Source of the DNA: Chloroflexota bacterium
GTDB taxonomy: Bacteria > Chloroflexota > UBA6077 > JADZDV01
Assembly (NCBI GenBank): GCA_020850915.1
Contig: JADZDV010000206.1
Coordinates: forward strand, 1-7,837
Length of the DNA stretch: 7,837 nucleotides
Direction: 5' to 3'
Shown here: positions 1 to 5,822 of the stretch, piece after piece
Layout: each line of letters opens with the position of its first letter
Numbering within the stretch: the stretch's first letter is position 1
Notes under the pieces: generated by a model
The model's input: only the letters and a program-made list of their open reading frames with translations
Databases searched by the model: none
Told to the model about the DNA's origin: nothing
Made by a program: the position numbers and the translations under genes

Positions 1-24
1 CGGTGGACGTTGCGTGGCAGAGCG

Positions 25-1347
25 TTAGAAGCACTCTTCGCCAATCAGCAGGTCGTCGAACGTCTGTCGTCGGCGCATCAGCCGAGCCTGGCCGTCTCGT
101 ACCAGGACGACAGCCGGCTTTAGCGCCTGGTTGTAGTTGCTGGACATGGCGAGGTTATAGGCACCAGAGGTCGGCAGCGCCAGGATGTCGCCCGAAACCA
201 GCGGCGGCAGATCAATGTCCTTGATCAACAGGTCGCCCGATTCGCAGTACTTGCCGGCGACGGTCACCACCTCCGTGCGGTCTGCCTCTGGCCGGTTCGC
301 CACGATCGCCTCGTACGCGGCGCCGTAGATCGCGGGCCGGATGTTGTCCGCCATGCCACCGTCAACGGACACGTAGGTTCGCAGGTCTGGGATCTTCTTG
401 ATGGCCCCGACGGTGTAGAGCGCAACGCCCGCCTGGCCGACGATAGATCGCCCGGGCTCGATGACCATGCGCGGCTGACCCAGGTCGAACCTCGCGCCCA
501 GTTGGCCGATGCCCTCCCCGACCTGTGCCACGATCTCGGGGATCGGCCACGGATCGTCTACATCGGTGTAGGCCACACCCCAGCCGCCGCCCGGGCTGTA
601 CTCCCGCGGCTCGACGCCGAACTCATCCCGCATGCTCCTCGCGAACGAGAAGGCGATCTCGGTCGCCTCGATGTACGGCTCCAGCTCGAAGATCTGGGAC
701 CCAATGTGACAGTGGTAGCCCAACAGCTCCAGACCGTCGCCCCGCACGGCTCGCTCGACCGCCTCGCGCGCCTGGCCGGTGCTGATCGGAAAGCCGAACT
801 TCGAGTCCAGGATGCCGGTCTTGCGAAAGTCGTGGGTGTGCGCCTCCACGCCAGGGCTCAGACGCAGCAGGATCGGCTGGCGGAGACCTCGCTCATTCGC
901 GAGACGGTCGAGCAGCTCCAGCTCGTAGAAGCTGTCCACGACAATGCGGCCGACGCCGGTCTCGAGCGCCATCCGTAGCTCGTCCGGGCTCTTGTTGTTG
1001 CCGTGGAAGTAGATCCGCTCACTGGGGAAGTCCACGCTCTGCGCCATGAACAGCTCGCCGCCTGAGACGACGTCCAGCCCCAGCCCCTCCTCGTTGGCGA
1101 TTTGGAGGACCATCCGCGACGAAAACGCCTTCGACGCGTACAGGACCAGGGCGTCCGGCTGGACCGACTGAATCGCCGCGCGGTATTCGCGGCAGCGGGT
1201 GCGAATCGTCAGCTCGTCATACACGTACAGCGGCGTGCCAAACTCCGCCGCCAGAGCAACCGTGTCACAACCGCCGATTGCCAGGTGGCCGTTGGATGAG
1301 AGTCCGGCGCTCAGCGGTAAGACGCGCGCCGATACAGAGAGCGTCAT
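25..1347 (-). CDS. lysA: Diaminopimelate decarboxylase (LysA), 440 aa
   Basis: PLP-dependent fold-III decarboxylase that converts meso-2,6-diaminopimelate to L-lysine and CO2, the last step of the DAP pathway, in the cytoplasm. Visible motifs in family order are the Schiff-base lysine in YASKAF (K73), the N-terminal barrel elements LDVVSGGEL (91-99) and HGNNKS (115-120), HCHIGSQ (213-219), the phosphate-binding glycine loop PGGGWGV (252-258), EPGRSIVG (297-304), the active-site Cys-Glu of YCESGD (367-372) contributed across the dimer, and GAYNLAMSSNYN near the C terminus. Length is normal for full-length bacterial LysA. The ATG at 1347 is supported by GGAGG five bases upstream. It is the last gene of a minus-strand unit, 42 bases after the 165-aa gene; no promoter or lysine riboswitch is evident in that gap. 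The motif set separates it from arginine and ornithine decarboxylases of the same fold. Confidence 0.97.
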   Translation of the reverse strand: MTLSVSARVLPLSAGLSSNGHLAIGGCDTVALAAEFGTPLYVYDELTIRTRCREYRAAIQSVQPDALVLYASKAFSSRMVLQIANEEGLGLDVVSGGELFMAQSVDFPSERIYFHGNNKSPDELRMALETGVGRIVVDSFYELELLDRLANERGLRQPILLRLSPGVEAHTHDFRKTGILDSKFGFPISTGQAREAVERAVRGDGLELLGYHCHIGSQIFELEPYIEATEIAFSFARSMRDEFGVEPREYSPGGGWGVAYTDVDDPWPIPEIVAQVGEGIGQLGARFDLGQPRMVIEPGRSIVGQAGVALYTVGAIKKIPDLRTYVSVDGGMADNIRPAIYGAAYEAIVANRPEADRTEVVTVAGKYCESGDLLIKDIDLPPLVSGDILALPTSGAYNLAMSSNYNQALKPAVVLVRDGQARLMRRRQTFDDLLIGEECF

Positions 1348-1352
1348 GGGTG

Positions 1353-1357
1353 CCTCC
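1353..1357 (-). promoter_or_regulatory. Ribosome binding site of lysA
   Basis: On the minus strand this reads GGAGG, a core Shine-Dalgarno match, five bases before the ATG at 1347. It supports that start rather than an internal one. Confidence 0.7.
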
Positions 1358-1389
1358 GACTCGAGGAGATGGTGAGGCGAGCACGCGGG

Positions 1390-1887
1390 TCAGTTGCCGC
1401 CGGGGACCAGGGACCAGTCTGCCGGCAGCTCGTACCGACGGACACGGTTCGTCGGCTGCCCGCCCTCGACGATGCGAACTCGGCCCTTTCGGCGGATCTC
1501 ATTGTACGTGTTGTGAATCTGGACGATCCGCTTGTCGAGCAGGTTGAAGACCACCACGCCCGCCTGGACTGGTGAGAGGCTCGCCTGAAGGGTGCGCTCC
1601 TCCATGACGCGAAAGACCGGCAGCTCGTGGGGTCGACAGAACTCGAGCGCGCTCAGGATGTGCTGGTAGTTCTCTGGCGTATTGTGCTCGTCGAAGACAG
1701 CCAGGCCGCTCTGTACGTGGTCGCGCAGGGAAGGACTGAACGGGACCGTTCCATCGAGCAGCTCGTCGAGCGTCGTTGGCGTCCTCGCGCACGCTGCCAC
1801 CAGAGCATCCAGCATCTGGCAAGGAGCGACAAAGCTCACCTTGCCAGCCTGGTCGATGATGGTGAGGCGCATCAGGCTGGCGGCCAT
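1390..1887 (-). CDS. Conserved-looking hypothetical protein, 165 aa
   Basis: I do not recognise this protein. It is soluble-looking, with no signal peptide or membrane segment. The N-terminal third (about 6-60) begins with a beta-strand-like MRLTIIDQAGKVSFV and continues with a helical, acidic LDELLDG segment. The middle (about 60-100) looks helical. The C-terminal part (about 105-160) is strand-rich and basic, with VVVFNLLDKRIVQIHN followed by RRKGRVRIV and ending LPADWSLVPGGN. Two Cys (23, 84) are far apart and form no zinc motif. The start at 1887 is preferred because GAGG lies eight bases upstream; an internal ATG at 1872 has no such signal. It lies 55 bases after the metalloprotease-like gene and 42 bases before lysA on the same strand, so it is probably cotranscribed with both. 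Regular codon structure and operon position argue that it is a real gene; its function is unknown. Confidence 0.75.
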   Translation of the reverse strand: MAASLMRLTIIDQAGKVSFVAPCQMLDALVAACARTPTTLDELLDGTVPFSPSLRDHVQSGLAVFDEHNTPENYQHILSALEFCRPHELPVFRVMEERTLQASLSPVQAGVVVFNLLDKRIVQIHNTYNEIRRKGRVRIVEGGQPTNRVRRYELPADWSLVPGGN

Positions 1888-1942
1888 CAGGAGCGCCTCA
1901 CCCCAGAGGCTCGGCCACGCACCGTCGGGCAGCGTCGCCCCA

Positions 1943-3112
1943 TCAATTCGGCGCCTCGACGCGCGCCAGCCATAGCTCCGGTTGCCGGAGCTCCGCCTCG
2001 GTCGGAAGAAGCGCCGGCGCCGACCAGGCGAGATTCAGCACGTCCATCCCGCGGCGCTGCACGATGAACGCCGCGAACTGCTCGCCCAGTGTGTACTGCT
2101 CCATCTTCATCTTCAGGCCCGTCAAACGGAGGAACAGTTCTTCTGCCTGGCCGCGTGCCTTCTGGCGCTGTTCGACCCGCTCGTGGACCTCATCGTAGTG
2201 GGGCAGCAGCCGCTTCCCAACGCTGTTCATGACGTGGTTCGAATAGCCCTCGGCCAGGGTCATGAGGGCCTGCAGCTCTCCAAGTATCTCGCGCTGGCGC
2301 GGCGTGGTCATTGCGTCCATCAGGTTGTGGCCGCTCCGCAGATTGGCCACCGTTCGACTGATGAACGGGCCGATCGCGCTGGCGCCTTCCTGGCGGGCCT
2401 CGTCCACGACGCCGCGGAGATAGTCCTCGAGGTGATCGTTGAAGTAGCCACGCACCCATGGACTCACCTCAAACTCGTGAGCGTGCGTCGCCTCGTGCAG
2501 GGCGATCCAGAGGCGCAGCTCTCGCGGCGGCACGCCGAGTGCACCTTCGAGCGCCTTGATATTCGGCTCGACAAAGTAGAGCTTGCCGGGCGAAAGCGGC
2601 TCCTTGCCGAGCAGGCTGATGTCGTACTGCCCAAGGACCTTGCGAGAGAGGTAGCCGACGAGCAGACCAGCCTGGGCGCTCAGGAACATGCGTCCCGCGA
2701 CGTCCATGATCGGCAGGCCAAACGGACTCCTGTCGCTCGTCTCGGCGTAGAACTCGTCTAGCGGGGAGAACAGCTCGGCGAAATTCGAGATGTTCGCCTG
2801 CACCCAGTCGGCGCGGTCCATGACCTGAATGCGCGTCGTGCCGAGTGGAAGGTCAGTTCCGGTGTACTGCGAGATCGGGCCCTCGATGCCCCCGACGAGC
2901 GCCTCGTAGTCGACCTGGGCTGTCGCCTTCTCGTCTTCGGACATCCGTCCGCCAACGCCTGAGAGCCGTATGGCGACGCGGGCCGCGCGGTCCCAGTCTA
3001 CCAGGCGCCGATCTGCCTGGCTTCGGGAGTAGACACGCGCAAGGGCCAGCGCGGCGGCTGCCCCAGCGCCGATCAGCAGACCGGTGCTGAACGAGGCCCT
3101 ATACCCGGCCAT
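1943..3112 (-). CDS. DUF2342-family zinc-metalloprotease-like protein, membrane-anchored, 389 aa
   Basis: Resembles the DUF2342 / coenzyme-F420-biosynthesis-associated putative hydrolase family, whose members carry an HExxH zincin motif but have no assigned substrate. Here the motif is HEATH at 206-210 (two His ligands plus the catalytic Glu). A conserved-looking LAEGYSNHVM at 287-296 should supply the third ligand (E288), in the position of the EGHADHVMD-type motif of the family. Other family-like segments are QYDISLLG (162-169) and YFVEPNI (179-185). Residues 8-28 are a Gly/Ala/Leu-rich hydrophobic stretch that could be a membrane anchor or uncleaved signal; Arg residues on both sides leave topology open. 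Starting at 3112 keeps this segment, although the Shine-Dalgarno match there is weak. It is the first gene of the minus-strand unit ending in lysA. No F420 gene is visible in this window, so the F420 link rests on family knowledge only. Confidence 0.85.
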   Translation of the reverse strand: MAGYRASFSTGLLIGAGAAAALALARVYSRSQADRRLVDWDRAARVAIRLSGVGGRMSEDEKATAQVDYEALVGGIEGPISQYTGTDLPLGTTRIQVMDRADWVQANISNFAELFSPLDEFYAETSDRSPFGLPIMDVAGRMFLSAQAGLLVGYLSRKVLGQYDISLLGKEPLSPGKLYFVEPNIKALEGALGVPPRELRLWIALHEATHAHEFEVSPWVRGYFNDHLEDYLRGVVDEARQEGASAIGPFISRTVANLRSGHNLMDAMTTPRQREILGELQALMTLAEGYSNHVMNSVGKRLLPHYDEVHERVEQRQKARGQAEELFLRLTGLKMKMEQYTLGEQFAAFIVQRRGMDVLNLAWSAPALLPTEAELRQPELWLARVEAPN

Positions 3113-3193
3113 GGAAGACCGGGTGCAGAATGGGGCCGTCGGCCGCGCGGGCCGGACGCAGACGAGAGAGCGCGGGGACGGGACGCACGAAGC

Positions 3194-3223
3194 ATTTTAT
3201 CGCCCCCTCTGAAAACCGAACAA
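3194..3223 (-). promoter_or_regulatory. Candidate promoter for the metalloprotease-like gene, 165-aa gene and lysA
   Basis: On the minus strand TTGTTC (3218-3223) and TAAAAT (3194-3199) are separated by 18 bases. The -10 matches the sigma-70 consensus at five of six positions and the -35 at three of six. Transcription would begin near 3187, giving a leader of about 75 bases before the ATG at 3112. It stands out as one of the few AT-rich spots here, but it was found by eye only. Confidence 0.45.
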
Positions 3224-3270
3224 GATGCACGAGCTCCGGCACGAGACACACTGGACTCGGTTGCATCCTG

Positions 3271-3312
3271 CGTTGGTGTCTTTGCTGACCCTGCTCCAAC
3301 GGGCATTCCGTT
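3271..3312. repeat. Overlapping, mutually exclusive short inverted repeats
   Basis: CGTTGG (3271-3276) is the exact reverse complement of CCAACG (3296-3301). Independently, AACGG (3298-3302) pairs with CCGTT (3308-3312) around a five-base loop. Both pairings use bases 3298-3301, so only one can form at a time. Stems are only five to six base pairs, which GC-rich DNA can produce by chance. Confidence 0.3.
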
Positions 3313-3422
3313 CGTGGAGGCGGTGCCTGGGATGCGTATCCAGCGGCCTGCAAGCCGCGACCAACAGATGTCGGAACCGAGCCAGACACTGTTCAGCGTG
3401 GTCGGAGTTTCAGTGCCCGTGT

Positions 3423-3428
3423 TAGAAT
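3423..3428 (+). promoter_or_regulatory. Possible -10 box of the tRNA-Ala gene
   Basis: TAGAAT matches the TATAAT consensus at five of six positions and ends 12 bases before the first tRNA base, which would leave a 5' leader of a few bases for RNase P. No good -35 hexamer is seen at 16-18 bases spacing (3399-3405 is a poor match), so the call is tentative. Confidence 0.35.
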
Positions 3429-3440
3429 GGACGGCTGCAT

Positions 3441-3513
3441 GGGCCTGTAGCTCAGTTGGGAGAGCGCGCGGTTCGCATCCGCGAGGTCAGGGGTTCGAGT
3501 CCCCTCAGGTCCA
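3441..3513 (+). tRNA. tRNA-Ala, anticodon CGC
   Basis: A complete cloverleaf of 73 bases can be folded by hand. The acceptor stem is GGGCCTG (3441-3447) with CAGGTCC (3506-3512), including the G3:U70 wobble that is the alanine identity element. The D stem is GCTC/GAGC (3450-3453/3462-3465). The anticodon stem is CGCGG/CCGCG with loop TTCGCAT (3472-3478), placing anticodon CGC at 3474-3476, which reads GCG alanine codons. The variable region has five bases. The T stem is AGGGG/CCCCT with loop TTCGAGT (3494-3500). The discriminator is A at 3513. The next bases are CCT, so the 3' CCA is not encoded and must be added by nucleotidyltransferase. All four stems pair without mismatch. It appears monocistronic and converges on the minus-strand membrane-protein gene. 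Confidence 0.97.
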
Positions 3514-3548
3514 CCTGACGTTCTGACGTCTCCGCGACGCGGCGTACG

Positions 3549-3586
3549 GCAACGAAGCTCCGCCCGGACCAGCGGGGCGGCGTTGC
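3549..3586. terminator. Bulged GC-rich hairpin between convergent tRNA-Ala and membrane-protein genes
   Basis: GCAACG (3549-3554) pairs with CGTTGC (3581-3586). Inside it CCGCCC (3560-3565) pairs with GGGCGG (3575-3580) around a nine-base loop, with a five-base bulge AAGCT on the left arm only. This gives twelve base pairs in total, 36 bases after the tRNA and 47 bases past the stop of the opposing gene. No T-tract follows on either strand, so it is not a textbook intrinsic terminator. Position between convergent transcripts makes a bidirectional terminator or 3'-end stabiliser the natural reading. Confidence 0.4.
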
Positions 3587-3632
3587 AGCTCTGGATGCGA
3601 TCCTGCTGGCCGTCCGGGTGACGCGCTCGGGG

Positions 3633-4463
3633 TCAGCGCTGACGCGGAAACCGAGGCTGGGTCGGAGCGTCGGGCGGCGGTGGGTACTCTCCGGGCCAGC
3701 CGGGTGGGCCGCCCGGTCGCGGTGGAGGCTGACCCCCAGGATGGGGCGGCGCGTACATGTTCGGTCCGCCCGGATACGGGCCGGCCGGCCACGGAGCCGG
3801 CACCACCGTTGGTCGACCGCTACTAGAAAGCCAGCGCAGGCCGATGATGATGCTCGCGGCCCCGTGCAATAGCATCCAGCCGATCACGAGGTTCGTCACC
3901 AACTCCACGCGGTCCAGTGTGTTCCCAGCAATGGGCCCGTCGCCGAGGCGCCCGAATCCCTGCGTGATCTCGAGCAGGCGGCCGTCCAACTGGTCCCTGA
4001 TCCTGCCGAGCGGGCCGCCGGTGTCCGCTTGCGGTGGCGGACTCTCCTGTCTTGGCGCCGTACCAGGGGTCGCCGCGGGCTTGGGCTGCGAGCGTTCACC
4101 ACCCAGCAGCCCTCGAATCGCCTCACCAAGCCGGCCGCCTGGTTCCTGTGCGCCGGTCGACGGGGTGGCGCTCGGCGCAGCCTCACTGCTGCCGCCCCGG
4201 TTGCCGCCAAGCAGCCCGCCGAGCGGCCCGCTGAGCGGACCGCCGCTGCTCTGCTGGCCGGCCCCTCCGCTGGTGAACAGTCCGGTGATGCCTTGCAGCG
4301 TGCTGGCAACCTTCTCGCGCTCGGTCTTCAGCAACGAGGCGAAGTTCCGTACGCTCGTGAAGGCCTCGTGGGTCACGTTGTAGCTCACAATCGCCATGAA
4401 GATCGCGGCGATGCCGTACAGTACCAGTGTCGCGGCCAGGAGCTTCTGCGTCGTCGAGCGCAT
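3633..4463 (-). CDS. Two-helix membrane protein with Gly-rich centre and Pro-rich tail, 276 aa
   Basis: I do not recognise a named family. Residues 8-28 form a first membrane helix and residues 187-210 a second (LVIGWMLLHGAASIIIGL). Between them, 30-60 is helical and charged, 61-150 is low-complexity Gly/Ser/Pro/Ala with GGLLGG and RGLLGG repeats, and 151-185 is a probable helix (RIRDQLDGRLLEITQGF). The C-terminal 65 residues are Pro/Gly-rich with PPPP and PGGPP runs and a basic end. A likely topology is both ends inside and the Gly-rich segment outside, but orientation is inferred. The frame stays open for 90 codons upstream of 4463. I chose the ATG at 4463 because it directly precedes the first helix, has GGGAG nine bases upstream, and avoids overlapping the divergent hydrolase gene. 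Transcribed alone, divergent from the hydrolase unit. Function unknown; a cell-envelope or scaffold role is conceivable. Confidence 0.8.
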   Translation of the reverse strand: MRSTTQKLLAATLVLYGIAAIFMAIVSYNVTHEAFTSVRNFASLLKTEREKVASTLQGITGLFTSGGAGQQSSGGPLSGPLGGLLGGNRGGSSEAAPSATPSTGAQEPGGRLGEAIRGLLGGERSQPKPAATPGTAPRQESPPPQADTGGPLGRIRDQLDGRLLEITQGFGRLGDGPIAGNTLDRVELVTNLVIGWMLLHGAASIIIGLRWLSSSGRPTVVPAPWPAGPYPGGPNMYAPPHPGGQPPPRPGGPPGWPGEYPPPPDAPTQPRFPRQR

Positions 4464-4546
4464 GAGATGAGACTCCCAACAGTTGAACGCCCGTGTCGGG
4501 GCCGAGACCGGAACCTCAACGGTATCAGTGGGTGCGTGATCACCGC

Positions 4547-4554
4547 TATCATAG
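4547..4554. promoter_or_regulatory. Overlapping divergent -10-like boxes between membrane-protein and hydrolase genes
   Basis: TATCAT on the plus strand (4547-4552) and TATGAT on the minus strand (4549-4554) each match TATAAT at five of six positions and overlap by four bases. The minus-strand box has a three-of-six -35 match (TCGTCT, 4572-4577) at 17-base spacing; the plus-strand box has no good -35. Predicted starts would leave leaders of about 25 bases for the hydrolase and about 80 bases for the membrane protein. A palindrome GTGATCAC (4536-4543) lies just to the left and could be an operator. Confidence 0.3.
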
Positions 4555-4583
4555 GCGATAGGCCGGTCGTAGACGAGGCGTGC

Positions 4584-5822
4584 ATGATTGACGCGTTGGC
4601 CGCAATCCCAGCCTACGAGCGCGGGCAGGTGCTGCAGACGGTCGCTTCCGACCAGACGCCGCTCCGCTTCCGCTACTGGGGCGCGCCCGCGCCATCGGAC
4701 GCGGTCGTCTACCTCCACGGCATCGCCGGACACTCCCTGTGGTTCTCGCCGGCCGCGACGCGCCTCTGCGCCGCGGGCTTTACGGTCTACGGCTTCGACC
4801 GCCGGGGCTCAGGACTGAACAAGGATGACCGCGGTCACCTGCCTAACTATCGCCTGCTCATCGACGACATCTACGAGTTCGTCCAGCGCGTGCGTGCGCA
4901 GCATCCGGGACGGAAGGTGTTCCTGGTCGCCGGCTGCTGGGGCGCCAAGCCGGGGGTCGTGTTCGCCCAACGGCACGGCCAACTCCTCGACGGGCTGGCC
5001 CTGGTCTCGCCGGCGCTCGCCGTCCGAATTAGCTTGCCGTTTAAGGACCTAGCTGGCGTCGCTCGCAACTTGCCATCGAATCCCCGCAAGTACTTCGAAA
5101 TCCCCCTCCAGCCGGAGCAGTACACGAACAGCCCACTGTTCCGGGCCTTCATCGCGGCCGATCCGGATCGACTGCTCCACGCCACGGCGCGGTTCTTCTT
5201 TGAGACGCGCCGACTCGACTTCATCGTCAATAAGGTGGCGGCCGGGATCCACGTCCCGGTCACTGTGCTCCAGGCTGGAAAAGACGAGATCGTCGATGTG
5301 GAAGGGCTCCGCGTCTGGTTCGGAAAAGTGGCGTCACGCGACAAGTCGTTCAAGGTGTACCCGGAGTTCGGGCACATCCTCGAGTTCGAGCAGCGGCGGG
5401 ACGAATACGTCGCGGACCTGTTGAGCTGGCTCAAGGCCAGGTCCACGCCACCAACCACACGTCTGGTCGCTGCTGGCCAGAATGGAGCGTCATCCTGTCC
5501 GAGCTGCGCGGCCTTCCTCCGACCCGCGGCGCGGTTCTGCGGTCGCTGCGGCGTTCAGCGCCAGGCTAACGGGCAGGGCACGGTCTCGATGCCCGTGCCA
5601 GCCGGCGTGGCAACCCAGATCACGCGGTCCGACTGCCGAATTCCTGTCCGACTCACGAATGGGGGGATCGCGCGACGCGGCTGGCTTGTGCTGGAGGGCG
5701 CTGGCGACGCGAGGCCCGCGGTGAACGTCCTGCCGGAGATTCAGCTCACGGGGCTAGATGTGGAAGTCGATGCAGCGGTGGAGCCAGAGTTCCGCCTGAG
5801 GAACGTGAGGCTGCGCAACTGA
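4584..5822 (+). CDS. Alpha/beta-hydrolase with Cys nucleophile motif and C-terminal zinc ribbon, 412 aa
   Basis: Residues about 15-285 are an alpha/beta-hydrolase of the serine-aminopeptidase/monoacylglycerol-lipase-like type: YLHGIAGHS (43-51) gives the oxyanion-hole HG, FDRRGSG (71-77) the following loop, and VAGCWGAK (115-122) the nucleophile elbow. The usual GxSxG Ser is replaced by Cys118, as in dienelactone hydrolases and PHA synthases. Remaining triad candidates are D234 in GKDEIVD and H264 in EFGHILEFE. A linker leads to a zinc ribbon with two CxxC pairs (C305/C308, C319/C322), then about 80 strand-rich residues I cannot assign. No signal peptide or membrane segment, so probably cytoplasmic. 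The start at 4584 has GACGAGG five bases upstream; the frame is open further upstream, but that part overlaps the opposing gene and looks non-coding. First gene of a plus-strand unit; its stop overlaps the next start by one base (TGATG). Substrate unknown. Confidence 0.88.
   Translation: MIDALAAIPAYERGQVLQTVASDQTPLRFRYWGAPAPSDAVVYLHGIAGHSLWFSPAATRLCAAGFTVYGFDRRGSGLNKDDRGHLPNYRLLIDDIYEFVQRVRAQHPGRKVFLVAGCWGAKPGVVFAQRHGQLLDGLALVSPALAVRISLPFKDLAGVARNLPSNPRKYFEIPLQPEQYTNSPLFRAFIAADPDRLLHATARFFFETRRLDFIVNKVAAGIHVPVTVLQAGKDEIVDVEGLRVWFGKVASRDKSFKVYPEFGHILEFEQRRDEYVADLLSWLKARSTPPTTRLVAAGQNGASSCPSCAAFLRPAARFCGRCGVQRQANGQGTVSMPVPAGVATQITRSDCRIPVRLTNGGIARRGWLVLEGAGDARPAVNVLPEIQLTGLDVEVDAAVEPEFRLRNVRLRN

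Larger units (their letters stand above)
3113..3440. other. Gene-free stretch upstream of tRNA-Ala
   Basis: About 330 bases with no convincing gene. Short open frames exist on both strands but lack good ribosome sites and family-like sequence. The left third carries the candidate minus-strand promoter (3194-3223). The middle holds overlapping inverted repeats at 3271-3312 and the near-palindrome GCGGC-6-GCCGC at 3343-3358. The right end carries a possible -10 box for the tRNA. A small RNA or leader transcript cannot be excluded. Confidence 0.5.

Noticed and set aside
502..978. 158-codon plus-strand open frame inside lysA
   Set aside because: Antisense shadow of a highly conserved enzyme gene.
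1348..1389. Lysine riboswitch in front of lysA
   Set aside because: The gap is only 42 bases, far too short for the lysine aptamer, and the gene appears to be operon-internal.
1982..2761. 259-codon plus-strand open frame inside the metalloprotease-like gene
   Set aside because: Antisense to a gene with the HEATH motif and family-like segments; no recognisable domain of its own.
3099..3389. Minus-strand open frame of 96 codons upstream of the metalloprotease-like gene
   Set aside because: No ribosome site or family-like sequence, it covers the candidate promoter at 3194-3223, and it overlaps the start of the downstream gene.
3489..3513. Integration (att) site at the tRNA-Ala 3' end
   Set aside because: tRNA 3' ends are common targets, but no second copy of this segment and no integrase gene is seen in the window.
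3515..3530. Tandem CTGACGT repeat just after the tRNA
   Set aside because: Only two seven-base copies, with no symmetry or further copies; compatible with chance.
4029..4583. Upstream extension of the hydrolase frame by 185 codons
   Set aside because: The extension overlaps the opposing membrane-protein gene, looks like random GC-rich translation, and the ATG at 4584 has its own ribosome site directly before the recognisable hydrolase sequence.
4464..4733. Ninety-codon N-terminal extension of the membrane-protein frame
   Set aside because: It overlaps the hydrolase start, and the ATG at 4463 sits just before the first membrane helix with a GGGAG site.
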